Source: Gaiellasilicea sp963806955 (GTDB lineage Bacteria > Actinomycetota > Thermoleophilia > Gaiellales > Gaiellaceae). Taken from it: a stretch of 64,000 nucleotides of DNA. Below, piece after piece: positions 9,466-19,707 of the stretch. How positions within the stretch are numbered: the stretch's first letter is position 1; every line of letters begins with the position of its first letter. The DNA lies in assembly GCA_963806955.1 (NCBI GenBank), contig CAWDZG010000001.1:124001-188000 (forward strand), given 5' to 3'. The position numbers and the translations under genes are program-made. The notes under the pieces were generated by a model. It saw only the letters and a list, made by a program, of their open reading frames with translations, made no database searches and was not told the DNA's origin.

Positions 9466-11524
9466 ATGCGCGTCGTCGGCGTCGACATCGGTGGAACGTT
9501 CACGGACTTCATGCTCTACGACACGGGCTCGGGCGCAGTGCACGTCCACAAGGTGCCGTCGACGCCGGCGGAGCCGGAGAAGGCGATGGTGAGCGGGCTC
9601 ACCGAGTTGTGCTCGGCGGCCGGGCTCGAGCCCACGGACGTGACCGGCGTCTTCCACGGCACGACCGTGGCCACGAATGCCGTGCTCGAGCACGAAGGGG
9701 CGCTCGCCGGGATGATCACGACTCGCGGCTTCCGCGACATCGTCCACATCGGCCGGCACCAGCGGCCGTTGCACTACTCGGTGATGCAGGACATCCCGTG
9801 GCAGGCGCAGCCGTTCGTGCGGCGCCGTCACCGCAAGGTCGTGACGGAGCGGATCGTGCCGCCCTCCGGGGAGGTGCTGACGCCGCTCGACGAGGACGAG
9901 GTGCGTGCCGCAGCTCGCGAACTGCGCGACGAGGGCGTCGAGGCCGTTGCCGTCTGCTTCCTGTTCTCGTATCTGAACCCCGACCACGAACGCCGTGCGG
10001 CGGCGATCGTGCGGGAGGAGATGCCGGACGCCTTCGTGACGACGAGCGCCGACATCTTCCCGCAGTTCCGCGAGTTCGAGCGCTTCACGACCGCGTCGAT
10101 GAGCGCCTTCGTCGGGCCGAAGACGGGCAACTACCTCGACCGGCTCGCCACCGCGCTCACCTCGGAAGGGTGTCGAGGGCGAGCTGCACGTGATGATGTC
10201 GAGCGGCGGCGTCGCCAGCGTCCGCACGGCCGCCGAGCGGCCGGTGACCCTCCTGCTGTCCGGCCCGGCCGCCGGCATCCTCGGCGGCAAGTGGGCGGGC
10301 GCGCTCGCCGGACGGCGGCGCCTGATCACGTTCGACATGGGCGGCACCTCGGCCGACATCGGGATCGTGACCGAGGACGGCGTCAGCGAGGCGTCCGCCC
10401 GAGACACCTGGGTCGGCGGCTATCCGCTGCTCGTGCCGATGCTCGACGTGCATGCGATCGGCGCCGGTGGCGGCTCGATCGCCTACGTCGACGAGGGGGG
10501 CGCCTTCCGGGTCGGCCCGCGCAGCGCCGGCGCGAGCCCGGGGCCTGCGTGCTACGGCAACGGCGGTCAGGAGCCGACGATCAGCGACGCACACCTCGTG
10601 CTCGGCCGGCTCGACCCCGGGCGGTTCCTGGGCGGGCGGATGACGCTCGACCGCGACGCTGCCGTTGCGGTCGTGCAGAGGCTCGCCGACCAGTTGGGGC
10701 TCGGCCTGCTCGAGGCCGCCGAGGGGATCCTCACGATCGCCAACTCGAACATGGCCCGGGCGATTCGCTCGCGCACGATCGAGAAGGGGCACGATCCGCG
10801 GGAGTTCGCGCTCGTCGCCTTCGGCGGCGCCGGCCCGCTCCATGCCGCGGAGGTCGCGGACTCGCTCGAGATCCCCGAGGTGCTCGTGCCCCCGCATCCC
10901 GGGATCACCTCGGCGGGCGGGCTGCTGACGAGCGACCTCAAGTACGACCAGATGCGCACCGTCTTCCAGCTCCAGGGGAGCATCGACTCCGACCGGCTGA
11001 ACCGCGAGCTCGACGAGCTCGAGGCGGAGCTGCGCGGCTGGCTGGAGCGTGACGGCGTTCCGGACGCGGACGTCGAGGTGATCCGCACGCTCGACTGCCG
11101 CTATGTCGGCCAGGGGTACGAGCTTCGCGTGACCCTCGCCGAGGGTCCCTTCACCGAGGCGGCGCTCGAGCAGTTCCACGTGCTGCACGAGCGCGAGTAC
11201 GGAAGCGCCTACGGCGACCCGATCGAGATCGTCAACGCGCGTGTGACCGCGATCGGCCGTCGGCCCGACCTCGACTCCCTGCCCGTGCCGAGTGGGAGCC
11301 TGGAGGAGGCGCTCGTCGGCGAGAACGAGGGCGTCTTCCGCGTCGGCGGCCGCCTCGAGGGCCTGCAGACCCGCTTCTACGACCGGAATCTGCTGCCGCT
11401 CGGCGAGACGATCCCCGGTCCTGCGGTGGTCTTCCACTTCGACACCACGACGGTCGTGCCGCCGGGCTGGAACGTCCGCGCGGACGCCTCCGGCAACCTG
11501 ATCCTGACGAAAGTGGGTGCGTGA
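9466..11524 (+). CDS. hyuA: Hydantoinase/oxoprolinase subunit A, one frame break
   Basis: About 686 residues once the frame break near 10170 is repaired (ALTSEG joins VEGELHVMMSSGG). The N-terminal actin-like ATPase domain starts VVGVDIGGTFTDFML. The second half has RRLITFDMGGTSADIGIV and AFGGAGPLHAAEVADSL, both typical of ATP-dependent N-methylhydantoinase/5-oxoprolinase alpha subunits. It acts with HyuB (overlap ATGA) to open a cyclic imide ring at the cost of ATP. A stray T at the break explains the shift. The start is 7 bases after the repaired end of the amidohydrolase, so this is one operon. Confidence 0.85.
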
Positions 11525-13242
11525 TGAGCACCGTCCAGACACGAGTCGACCCGGTCACCGCAGCTGTGATCGCCGGCGCGCTCGACTCGATCGCCGTCGA
11601 GATGGGCCACAAGCTGGCCCGGATGGCGTACTCCTCGATCATCCGGGAGTCGGAGGACTTCGGCTGCGTCCTCTGCGACGCCGAGGGCCGGCAGCTCTGC
11701 GAGTCGGCCCAGTCGACGCCGCTGCAGTCGGGGCCGATCCCGGGCTACATCGCCGGCATCAACCGTCGCTTCGCGGAGCTCGGCCTCGAGTGGAAGGAGG
11801 GCGACGTCGTCATCCACAACCACTCCTACTACGGCGCCTCGCACCAGCCGGACGTCGGCTTCGTCGTCCCCGTCTTCTTCGGCGGCGAGCTCGTCGGCTT
11901 CTCGGCGAGCACGGCGCATCACCTCGATCTCGGGGCACTGACGCCGGGGAGCTGCGGGATCGTCGACGCCACCGACGCCTACGCGGAGGGGCTGCAGCTG
12001 AACGCGATCAAGATCGAGGACGAGGGGCGCCGAAACGACTTCATCTGGCAGATCCTCCGGGACAACTGCCGCGCGCCGCACCTCGTCGTCGGCGACATGG
12101 AGGCGCAGGTCGCCGCCTGCAAGATCGGCGCCGGCCGGTTCGTCGAGCTGATCGAGCGCTACGGGCTGGAGACGGTCCGGAACGCGAGCGAGGACCTGAT
12201 GGACTACTCCGACCGCATGCTTCGGCGGGAGATCGAGAAGCTCCCCGACGGGACGTACGAGGCGGAGGGGTACCTCGACGGCTTCGTCGACCATCCCGAT
12301 CCGGCGTACAAGAACCTCAGGATCAAGGTCGCGGTCACGGTCGAGGGATCGGAGATCACCGTCGACCTCACCGGCACGGCGCCACAGGTCGACCTGCCGA
12401 TCAACATGCCCTTCGTCGGCACGGTCGACATCGCGATCTGGGTGACACTCCGCTCGATCCTGCTCGACGCCTGGACGCACGACCCGGTGCCGACCAACTC
12501 GGGGCTCTTCCGGGCGATCTCGATCGTCGCGCCGGAGGGCTGCATCGCCAACCCCACCTTCCCGGCCCCGACGATCGCCCGCTTCTGCGGCGGCAACATC
12601 ATCGCCGACACGCTCATGCGGGCGCTCGCGCCGGTACTGCCCGAGAACGTGGGGGCGGGCGTCGGCAACCTCAAGGTCGTCGCGTACTCGGGCTTCAGCG
12701 GTGGCCAGCACTGGGTCTACATGGACATCCAGGAGGGGAGCTACGGCGGCCGGTACGGCAAGGACGGGCTCGACGCCGTGGACACGCTCTACGCGAACAC
12801 CCGCAACAACCCGATCGAGGACATCGAGTCGCACTTCCCGCTGCGCGTCACCCGGTACGAGCTGCTGGAGGACGGCGGTGGCGCCGGCCGGTGGCGCGGC
12901 GGGCTCGGCTCGGCTCGGGAGATCGAGTTCCTCGACGACGCCGGTTACTCGCTCGAGGGCGACGGCTCGGTGACGGCCCCGCCGGGCCTCTTCGGCGGCG
13001 GGGACGGGACTCCGGGCGCAGTCCTGCTCAACCGGGGCACGGACGCCGAGGTGGAGCTGCCGTCGAAGTTCCCGTACCGAAAGGCGGCTGCAGGCGACCG
13101 GCTCTGCCTGATCGGCCCGTGTGGCGGCGGCTACGGAAACCCGGCGGAGCGCGACGCAGACGCCATTCGGAACGACCAGCTGGACGGATACGTGAGCCGG
13201 GAATCGGCTCGAACCCTCTACGGATCGAAGGAGATCGCATGA
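11524..13242 (+). CDS. hyuB: Hydantoinase B/oxoprolinase subunit B
   Basis: This complete 572-residue protein matches the HyuB family: EMGHKLARMAYSSIIRESED near the start, VVIHNHSYYGASHQPDVGF, FSASTAHHLDLGALTPGS, and CGGNIIADTLMRAL. Conserved H and D residues in the HNHSYYG.SHQPD and AHH.D regions probably bind metal. It partners HyuA, whose stop overlaps its ATG, and its own TGA overlaps the ATG of the binding-protein gene. The cyclic substrate (hydantoin, 5-oxoproline or a related imide) cannot be fixed from sequence. Confidence 0.88.
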   Translation: MSTVQTRVDPVTAAVIAGALDSIAVEMGHKLARMAYSSIIRESEDFGCVLCDAEGRQLCESAQSTPLQSGPIPGYIAGINRRFAELGLEWKEGDVVIHNHSYYGASHQPDVGFVVPVFFGGELVGFSASTAHHLDLGALTPGSCGIVDATDAYAEGLQLNAIKIEDEGRRNDFIWQILRDNCRAPHLVVGDMEAQVAACKIGAGRFVELIERYGLETVRNASEDLMDYSDRMLRREIEKLPDGTYEAEGYLDGFVDHPDPAYKNLRIKVAVTVEGSEITVDLTGTAPQVDLPINMPFVGTVDIAIWVTLRSILLDAWTHDPVPTNSGLFRAISIVAPEGCIANPTFPAPTIARFCGGNIIADTLMRALAPVLPENVGAGVGNLKVVAYSGFSGGQHWVYMDIQEGSYGGRYGKDGLDAVDTLYANTRNNPIEDIESHFPLRVTRYELLEDGGGAGRWRGGLGSAREIEFLDDAGYSLEGDGSVTAPPGLFGGGDGTPGAVLLNRGTDAEVELPSKFPYRKAAAGDRLCLIGPCGGGYGNPAERDADAIRNDQLDGYVSRESARTLYGSKEIA

Positions 13243-14411
13243 AGAACCGGTTTCTCGCCGCGTCCCTGATGGTCGTCGCGGCCTTGCTCATGCTGGTCGT
13301 CTCGGCGTGTGGCGGCGACGACGACGACGGCGGCTCTGCTGCGCCGGCGACCACCGCAACCGAAACCGAGTCAGCTGCATCGGACGGCGTGGCGGGAGCG
13401 CAGGCCAACCTCGACAAGTTCCGCGAGGTGCCGACGTTCACCGCCCCCGGGCCCGAGTTCGACGCGAAGCAGCTCGCAGGTGGCAAGACGGTGTTCGTGA
13501 TCCCCGCGTCGAGCCAGATCCCGTTCGTCTCGACGATCGCGAACCACATGAAGCGGATCGGCACTCCGGTCGGCGTCAAGACGACGATCTGGCAGAACCA
13601 GGGCCAGCCGTCGCAGTGGGTGCAGGGGATGAATGCGGCGATTGCACAGAACGCGAGCGCGATCGTGCTGCTCGCAGGCAACGATCCCGCTTCGCTGCAG
13701 CCGCAGATCAAGGCGGCGCAGGCGAAGGGCATCCCGACGATCGTCGCGCACCTGTACGACGACGATCAGGAGTCGGCGCCGAACGTCGGCGGCCTCGTCA
13801 ACATCCCCTACAAGATCGCCGGCCAGCTGATCGCAGACCAGGCGATCGTCGACACTGACGGCGACGCGAACGCGCTCGTCGTCACGATCAACCAGGTGAA
13901 GTCGACGCTGCCGATGGTCGAGGGGATCAAAGAGGAGTTCGCCGAGCACTGCCCCGACTGCAAGCTGACGTTCACCGACGTCACGATCGCGGACGTGGCG
14001 ACGAAGATCCAACCGAACGTGCAGTCCGCCCTCACGGCGGATCCGGACCTCAACTACGTGATCGCGCTCTACGACAGCGCTGAGGTGCCGTTCGCCTCGG
14101 CGGCGATCCGCGCCGCCGGCCGGATCGGGCAGGTCAAGATCTCGACCTTCAACGGCACGCCGGAGATCCTCAAGATGGTCGCCGACGGCGATCTCGTCTC
14201 GATGGACGTCGGCGAGAACCTCGAGTGGATCGCGTACGCGATCATGGACCAGTCGATGCGGATCATGGGCGGGCTCGATCCGGTCGAGAACGCCCGGGTT
14301 CCGGTGCGCGTCTTCGACGAGTCGAACATCGACGAGGCCGGCAGCGACTTCACCGAGGGCTTCGGCGACGAGTACGTGTCCGGCTACGAGCAGCTCTGGG
14401 GCATGGGGTAG
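13239..14411 (+). CDS. ABC transporter substrate-binding lipoprotein (sugar-binding family fold)
   Basis: A 390-residue lipoprotein with a signal peptide ending LVVSAC (lipobox LVSAC), a Gly/Asp/Thr-rich linker, and a periplasmic-binding-protein type 1 fold: GKTVFVIPASSQIPFVS, NAAIAQNASAIVLLAGND and IAGQLIADQAI. This family binds sugars in RbsB-like systems, but here the gene sits between hydantoinase and transporter genes, so the ligand may be a cyclic ureide or an N-carbamoyl compound. That is inference. Translationally coupled to hyuB by ATGA. Confidence 0.85.
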   Translation: MKNRFLAASLMVVAALLMLVVSACGGDDDDGGSAAPATTATETESAASDGVAGAQANLDKFREVPTFTAPGPEFDAKQLAGGKTVFVIPASSQIPFVSTIANHMKRIGTPVGVKTTIWQNQGQPSQWVQGMNAAIAQNASAIVLLAGNDPASLQPQIKAAQAKGIPTIVAHLYDDDQESAPNVGGLVNIPYKIAGQLIADQAIVDTDGDANALVVTINQVKSTLPMVEGIKEEFAEHCPDCKLTFTDVTIADVATKIQPNVQSALTADPDLNYVIALYDSAEVPFASAAIRAAGRIGQVKISTFNGTPEILKMVADGDLVSMDVGENLEWIAYAIMDQSMRIMGGLDPVENARVPVRVFDESNIDEAGSDFTEGFGDEYVSGYEQLWGMG

Positions 14412-14414
14412 CCG

Positions 14415-15974
14415 ATGCCCCAGGCCGCGCCCCGTGTGGCCGTCCGCCGTCTGTCGAAGAGCTTCGGCGGGACGCAGGCGCTGCGGGGGATCGACCTGTC
14501 GGTGCTCCCCGGGGAGGTTCATGGCCTCCTCGGGGAGAACGGCTCCGGCAAGTCCACCCTGATCAAGATCCTCGCGGGCTTCCACGAGCCGGACGAAGGG
14601 GAGCTGGAGATCGACGGCCAACCGGTGCGCCTGCCGCTCTCTCCCGGGCAGTTCCGGGAGCTCGGGATGAGCTTCGTGCACCAGGATCTCGGACTGGTCG
14701 CGTCGCTCAGCGTGCTCGAGAACCTCCGGGTCGCGGACATCGCGGCCTCCCGCTCCCGCTGGGGGATCTCCTGGCGCAGTGAGCGGCGGCGGGCGTGGGA
14801 GACCTTCGAGCGGTACGGGGTGCGCATCGACCCGACGGCGATCGTCGGCGCGCTGAAGCCCGTCGAGCGGGCGCTGCTCGCGATCGTCCGTGCGATCGAG
14901 GAAATCCGGAGTGTGGGCGGCGGCCACGGGCTGCTCGTGCTCGACGAGCCCACGGTCTTTCTCCCGCGGGAAGGGCTCGAGCGCCTCTTCGCCCTCGTGC
15001 GCGAGGCGGCTCAGACGGGTGCGGCGGTCATCTTCGTCTCGCACGACCTCGACGAGGTGCGCGAGATCACCGATCGCGTCACCGTTCTCCGCGACGGAGC
15101 ACTCGTCGGCACGGTGGACACGCAGGGCACGAGCGAGGCGGAGTTCGTCGAGATGATCATCGGCCGCTCGCTCGCGAAGCTCGGCGATGTCTCGCACGTC
15201 GACATGACCGAGCGGAACGTCGGTGTGTCGGTGCGCGGACTGACCGGTGGAACGGTCGACGACGTCTCCTTCCAGATGCACGAGGGCGAGGTCGTCGGGC
15301 TGACCGGGCTCGTCGGGTCGGGCTTCGAGGAAGTGCCGTACCTGCTCTACGGCGCGCGAACGGCCAGGGCCGGACGGCTCGTGCTGCGCGAGCACGAGCT
15401 CGACCTACCGCGGTTGACGCCGCCGGCCGCGACCCGAGCCGGGATCGCGCTGATCCCCGCCGACCGGAAGACGGATGGGAGCGTCGGCTCGCTCCCGGTC
15501 GTCGAGAACATCGCGCTGTCCGTGCTCGACCGTTACTTCAACGGCGTCTCGCTCGAGCTGCGCCGGATGCGGCGGGAGACGTCCGCCTTGCTGACGGAGT
15601 TCGACGTGCGGCCGAACGACCCCTCGCTGGCGTACGGGGCGCTGTCGGGCGGCAACCAGCAGAAGGCGCTGCTCGCGAAGTGGTTCCAGACCGAGCCGCG
15701 GCTGCTGCTGCTGGACGAGCCGACCCAGGGCGTGGACGTGGGGGCGCGCCAGCAGATCTTCGGTCTGATCCGAGCTGCGGTCGACGAGCGCGGCATGCAC
15801 GTGCTCTGCGCGAGCAGCGACTACGAGCAGCTCTCACTCCTCTGCGACCGGGTGATCGTCTTCGGTCGGGGCCGCATCTGGCGCGAGCTCGTCGGCGACG
15901 ACGTGACGAAGGACCGGATCATCGAGCAGAGCTACGCCGCCATGGCGGCCGAGGTCGCGGGGGTCGTCGCGTGA
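14415..15974 (+). CDS. Sugar-type ABC importer ATPase with two nucleotide-binding domains
   Basis: A 519-residue RbsA-like double ATPase. Domain 1 has Walker A GENGSGKS (residues 40-47) and Walker B LLVLDEPTVFL, but its signature is VERALLAIVRA rather than LSGGQ. Domain 2 has the degenerate Walker A (LVGSGFEE) usual for this family with an intact signature (ALSGGNQQKALLAKW) and LLLDEPTQGVDVG. It powers uptake with the permease that follows (GTGA overlap). The gap from the binding-protein gene is 3 bases. Confidence 0.88.
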   Translation: MPQAAPRVAVRRLSKSFGGTQALRGIDLSVLPGEVHGLLGENGSGKSTLIKILAGFHEPDEGELEIDGQPVRLPLSPGQFRELGMSFVHQDLGLVASLSVLENLRVADIAASRSRWGISWRSERRRAWETFERYGVRIDPTAIVGALKPVERALLAIVRAIEEIRSVGGGHGLLVLDEPTVFLPREGLERLFALVREAAQTGAAVIFVSHDLDEVREITDRVTVLRDGALVGTVDTQGTSEAEFVEMIIGRSLAKLGDVSHVDMTERNVGVSVRGLTGGTVDDVSFQMHEGEVVGLTGLVGSGFEEVPYLLYGARTARAGRLVLREHELDLPRLTPPAATRAGIALIPADRKTDGSVGSLPVVENIALSVLDRYFNGVSLELRRMRRETSALLTEFDVRPNDPSLAYGALSGGNQQKALLAKWFQTEPRLLLLDEPTQGVDVGARQQIFGLIRAAVDERGMHVLCASSDYEQLSLLCDRVIVFGRGRIWRELVGDDVTKDRIIEQSYAAMAAEVAGVVA

Positions 15975-16981
15975 GCGTCGAGACCGAGCAGGTCGAACGG
16001 CCGCCCGCCCGCGTGCGCACACGCTCGCTCGCAGCGGACCTGCTCGAGCGCTACGCGCTGCTCGCCGTGTGGGGGATCGTCGTGATCGTCTTCGGCTTCC
16101 TCCGGCCGAACACGTTCCTGACCACAGCGAACTTCTCGACCATCTTCGGGTCGCAGGCGGTCCTCGTCGTCCTGACGCTCGCGCTCCTCGCCCCCCTGAT
16201 CGCCGGCGACTACGACCTCTCCGTCGCCGCGACGATGGGCGTCGCGGGCATGAGCCTGGCGATCCTCAACGTCAACCACGGCTGGCCGGTCGGGCTCGCG
16301 ATCGCCGCCGCGCTCGCGATCGGGCTGCTCGTCGGGGTCATCAACGGCGCGATCGTGGTGCTGCTCGGGATCGACTCGTTGATCGTCACGCTCGGCACGT
16401 CGACCTTCATCGCAGGCGTCATCCTCTGGATCAGCAACTCGCAGACGATCAGCGGCGTCTCGAACAACCTGATCGACTACGTCGTCGTCGAGCGGCTCCT
16501 CGGGATCCCGCTCGCCTTCTACTACGGGATCGCGCTCGGGCTCGTCATGTTCTACGTCTTCGAGTTCATGCCGGTGGGCAGGCGGCTGCTCTTCGTCGGG
16601 CGTGGCCGGAGTGTCGCCCGGCTCAGCGGGATCCGGGTCTCACGACTGCGCTGGGGCGCGTTCGTCGTCTCGGGAGTGATCAGCGCCTTCGCCGGCGTCC
16701 TGTACGTGGGCACGCTCGGCTCGGCCGACCCGACCTCGAGCCTCAGCTTCCTGCTGCCCGCGTTCGCGGCGGCCTTCCTCGGCGCGACGACGATCATGCC
16801 CGGACGGTTCAACCCGATCGGCTCGATCGCCGCCGTCTACTTCCTCGTCACGGGCATCACGGGGCTCCAGCTGCTCGGCGTCCAGACCTTCGTGCAACAG
16901 CTCTTCTACGGCGGCGCCCTCGTGCTCGCGGTCGCGCTGTCACAGCTCGCGCGCAGGCGGGACGCGGTCAACGCCGAGTAG
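15971..16981 (+). CDS. ABC transporter permease (RbsC/BPD_transp_2 family)
   Basis: This 336-residue membrane protein has about 9-10 hydrophobic segments, for example YALLAVWGIVVIVFGFL and QAVLVVLTLALLAPLIAGDY, plus the family motif GDYDLSVAATMGVAGM and, late, AAAFLGATTIMPGRFNPIGS. It starts at GTG overlapping the ATPase stop. It forms the membrane channel as a homodimer with the double ATPase. Last gene of the hydantoin island: the next gene starts 44 bases later with its own TACGGT box. Confidence 0.88.
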   Translation: MSVETEQVERPPARVRTRSLAADLLERYALLAVWGIVVIVFGFLRPNTFLTTANFSTIFGSQAVLVVLTLALLAPLIAGDYDLSVAATMGVAGMSLAILNVNHGWPVGLAIAAALAIGLLVGVINGAIVVLLGIDSLIVTLGTSTFIAGVILWISNSQTISGVSNNLIDYVVVERLLGIPLAFYYGIALGLVMFYVFEFMPVGRRLLFVGRGRSVARLSGIRVSRLRWGAFVVSGVISAFAGVLYVGTLGSADPTSSLSFLLPAFAAAFLGATTIMPGRFNPIGSIAAVYFLVTGITGLQLLGVQTFVQQLFYGGALVLAVALSQLARRRDAVNAE

Positions 16982-17011
16982 CGCAGCGAGCCGCGCCCTT
17001 CGCGGCGTTGG

Positions 17012-17017
17012 TACGGT
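17012..17017 (+). promoter_or_regulatory. -10 box TACGGT, leaderless arrangement
   Basis: TACGGT lies 7 bases before the ATG of the MFS gene at 17025. Confidence 0.45.
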
Positions 17018-17024
17018 CCGCCGC

Positions 17025-18821
17025 ATGCTCGACGAGGCCACAGCGGGGGCAGGCCGGACTCGAGCTCGGCTGGTCGATGCCTTCCTCCTGATCGCCGTCG
17101 CGGTCGCGTTCGCGGACTCCTCCATCGTCGTCCTGGCGGTGCCCGAGATCGTCGCCGACCTGGATGTCTCGGTGAGCCGCGCCTCGTGGGTGATCACGGC
17201 CTACAACGTCGCCGTCGTCGTGGCCGGTGCTCTGCTCCTCCTCGTGGTCAGATGGCTTCCGGCTCGGGCGGCCGCAGCCGCGGGCTTCGCCGCCTTCGGA
17301 CTTGCCGCCGCAGGGTGCGCGCTCGCCACTTCCTTCACGCCGCTGGTCGCGTTCCGTGCCGCGCAGGGTGCGGCGGCAGCGCTCGTCCTGGTCACCGCGA
17401 TCGGGCTGCTGCGAGGGAGCGGGAGCGTCCGGGCCTGGATCTTCGCTGCGACGATCGGGCTGGCGGCAGGCCCCGCGCTCGGCGGTCTCCTGACCGAGCT
17501 CTTCAGCTGGCGCGCGATCTTCGTGGCGCAGGCGCCGCTCGTCGCGGTCGGCCTGCTGGCGCTGCGCGGTCAGCGCGTACCCAGCCGCACGGCTGCGGCA
17601 CGCGGGCGGGGCGGACGCGCATGGCTCGCCGACCTCACGCTGGCCGCCCTGAGCGCGGCGCTCGTCGGCGCGCTCTTCCTCGTCGTCGTCCTCCTGATCA
17701 GCGGGTTCGGCTGGCAGCCGCTCGAGGCGGCACTCGCGGCGACGACGCTGCCTCTGCTGGCGCTCGTCGCGGAGCGTGCCGGCGGCCGGCTGCCGACCGC
17801 GCTCGCCGTCGCGAGCGGCGGCGTGCTCACCGCCGCGGGGCTGGTGACACTCGCGCTACTCCCCGGCGCCGAGACGGGCCTCGTCCTCGCCGGGCTTGCG
17901 CTCTGCGGCGCCGGCCTCGGCCTGGCCGCCCAACCGCTCGGCCGGCTCGCCCTTTCAGGCCCCGAGCTCACGCGGGACGCGGCCTGGACGGTCGTGGCCA
18001 GGCACCTCGGGCTCGTTGCCGCGCTTCTCGTCGTGACGCCCGTGCTCGTCTCGTCGCTGGACGACTTCGAGCAGCAGGCCGAGGGAGTCGGCGGCGAGGT
18101 CGTCCTCCGCACGCAGCTGCCGCTGACGCAGAAGCTCCCGATCCTGCTCGATCTCGCGGACGCGTCACGTCAGGCCGAGGTGGCCCTGCCCGACGTGAAG
18201 GCGGCACTCGCGCGGCACGAGACCGGGAACGGCTCGGTGACGCGGCTTGCCGACCGGCTCACGGCCACCCTCCACGACCTCGTTGCGCGCGCCTTCCGCG
18301 ACCCGTTCCTCGTCTGCGCCGGCTTCGGCCTGCTCGCCGCGCTGCTCGGGCTCGGTCTGGGCCTCGAGCGCGACCGTGCGCGTGCCCGGGCTCCAGCGGC
18401 TGCCTTTCTGCTGGTCGCGGTCGCCGGGGCCGGCGCCGCGCTCGCCGTGGCGGTCGGACGGGGCGCGCTCGACGAGCCGACCGCCCTCGCCGACCCCTGC
18501 CGGGCGCCGACGACGATCCGCGGCAAGGGCACCGACGCGATCACGCAGAGGATCGCGCTCCGCTCGCTCGCCGGTGCTGCGTGCAAGCTCGGCACGACCC
18601 GGACGACCCTGCTCCGTGAGCTGACCGGAGCGGGATCGACGCGGTTCACCGAGCAGCAGCTCGAGCGGGCGCTGCGGCCGGAGATCCTCGACGCGATCGA
18701 ATTGGAGCAGCGGCAGGGGACGCTCGGCGGCACGACCGCCTTCCTCCTGCGGACCCTCGCTCAGAACGCCTCGGTGAGCCTGATCCGGCAGGCTCTGGGG
18801 CAACTCGGCGCAACCGGCTGA
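17025..18821 (+). CDS. MFS transporter with large C-terminal extension
   Basis: This 598-residue protein has an N-terminal half resembling DHA2-type drug exporters (DAFLLIAVAVAFADSSIVVL, then VSRASWVITAYNVAVVVAG). About 12 hydrophobic helices run to residue ~350. After that come a soluble segment (LPLTQKLPILLDLADASR, about 80 residues), two more helices and a terminal soluble region of ~120 residues with two cysteines (DPCRAPTT, GAACKLGT). That extension is not part of the standard MFS fold and may lie outside the membrane. Substrate unknown. Preceded by a leaderless-type TACGGT. Confidence 0.75.
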   Translation: MLDEATAGAGRTRARLVDAFLLIAVAVAFADSSIVVLAVPEIVADLDVSVSRASWVITAYNVAVVVAGALLLLVVRWLPARAAAAAGFAAFGLAAAGCALATSFTPLVAFRAAQGAAAALVLVTAIGLLRGSGSVRAWIFAATIGLAAGPALGGLLTELFSWRAIFVAQAPLVAVGLLALRGQRVPSRTAAARGRGGRAWLADLTLAALSAALVGALFLVVVLLISGFGWQPLEAALAATTLPLLALVAERAGGRLPTALAVASGGVLTAAGLVTLALLPGAETGLVLAGLALCGAGLGLAAQPLGRLALSGPELTRDAAWTVVARHLGLVAALLVVTPVLVSSLDDFEQQAEGVGGEVVLRTQLPLTQKLPILLDLADASRQAEVALPDVKAALARHETGNGSVTRLADRLTATLHDLVARAFRDPFLVCAGFGLLAALLGLGLGLERDRARARAPAAAFLLVAVAGAGAALAVAVGRGALDEPTALADPCRAPTTIRGKGTDAITQRIALRSLAGAACKLGTTRTTLLRELTGAGSTRFTEQQLERALRPEILDAIELEQRQGTLGGTTAFLLRTLAQNASVSLIRQALGQLGATG

Positions 18822-18898
18822 GCGCCTCGGTAGTTCGCCGCAGGCGCATCGTGGAGTCGCCCGATGGCGTGGAGGGCGCGGGCGGCGAAGCTCGCTCC

Positions 18899-19684
18899 AT
18901 GGAGAGATCACTCACAGAACTGCTCGACCTGAGCGAACAGACCGCGATCGTCACCGGCGGCGCGATGGGGATCGGGCTCGGCATCGCGGAGCGCCTGCAC
19001 GAGGCCGGTGCGAACGTCGTGCTCGCGGATCTCGACGACGCGGCGGCAGAGCAGGCGGCGGCCGCGCTGAACGAGCGACGCGCCGACAGCGCCCTGGCAC
19101 AGCACACGGACGTCGCGGACGCCGCGAGCGTCCTCGGGCTCGTGGACGCGACGGTGGACCGCTTCGGCGGCATCGACATCCTGGTCAACAACGCCGGCAT
19201 CTTCCCCTTCGTGCCATTGGCCCAGATGAGCGAGGCGGACTTCACGAAGGTGATCGACGTCAACCTGCGCGGCGTCTTCCTCTGCACGAAGACCGTCAGC
19301 GAGCGGATGGTCGAGCAGGGGCGGGGCGGGCGAATCGTCAACGTCACGTCGATCGACGCGATCCATCCCTCGATGGTCGGACTGGCCCACTACGACGCCT
19401 CCAAGCACGGCGTCTGGGGGTTCACGAAGAACGTCGCGCTCGAGCTGGCGCCGCACGGGATCCACGTGAATGCGATCGCACCCGGCGGCGTGCTCACTCC
19501 CGGTGTGGAGACGGCGCAGGCCGGAAGTGCGGACGCCGTCGACGCGGCGACGGCAGCGATCCCGCTGGGACGGCTCGCCGATCCGGACGAGATCGGGCGG
19601 GTGGCAGTCTTCCTCGCGTCCGGGCTCGCGAGCTACATGACCGGCTCCCAGGTCGTCGTCGACGGCGGCCTGCTGCTCACCTAG
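18899..19684 (+). CDS. SDR family oxidoreductase
   Basis: A 261-residue classical short-chain dehydrogenase. TGGAMGIGLGIAERL is the cofactor site, NNAGIFPF the structural motif, and VTSIDAIHPSMVGLAHYDASK holds the Ser and YxxxK catalytic residues. The aspartate after the second strand (VVLADLDD) favours NAD over NADP. An in-frame GTG at 18851 would add 16 residues, but ATG 18899 places the start at the usual distance before the first strand. Substrate not recognisable. It stands alone between the MFS gene and the hydrolase gene. Confidence 0.85.
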   Translation: MERSLTELLDLSEQTAIVTGGAMGIGLGIAERLHEAGANVVLADLDDAAAEQAAAALNERRADSALAQHTDVADAASVLGLVDATVDRFGGIDILVNNAGIFPFVPLAQMSEADFTKVIDVNLRGVFLCTKTVSERMVEQGRGGRIVNVTSIDAIHPSMVGLAHYDASKHGVWGFTKNVALELAPHGIHVNAIAPGGVLTPGVETAQAGSADAVDAATAAIPLGRLADPDEIGRVAVFLASGLASYMTGSQVVVDGGLLLT

Positions 19685-19695
19685 CCGGATTCGTC

Positions 19696-19701
19696 GACAA
19701 T
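19696..19701 (+). promoter_or_regulatory. -10-like box GACAAT, leaderless arrangement
   Basis: GACAAT ends 6 bases before the ATG of the hydrolase gene at 19708. Confidence 0.35.
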
Positions 19702-19707
19702 CCGGGC

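Noticed and set aside
10150..10200. Programmed frameshifting in hyuA
   Set aside because: No slippery heptamer or downstream pseudoknot is apparent, and a single extra T explains it. Many unrelated genes in the window show the same kind of break.
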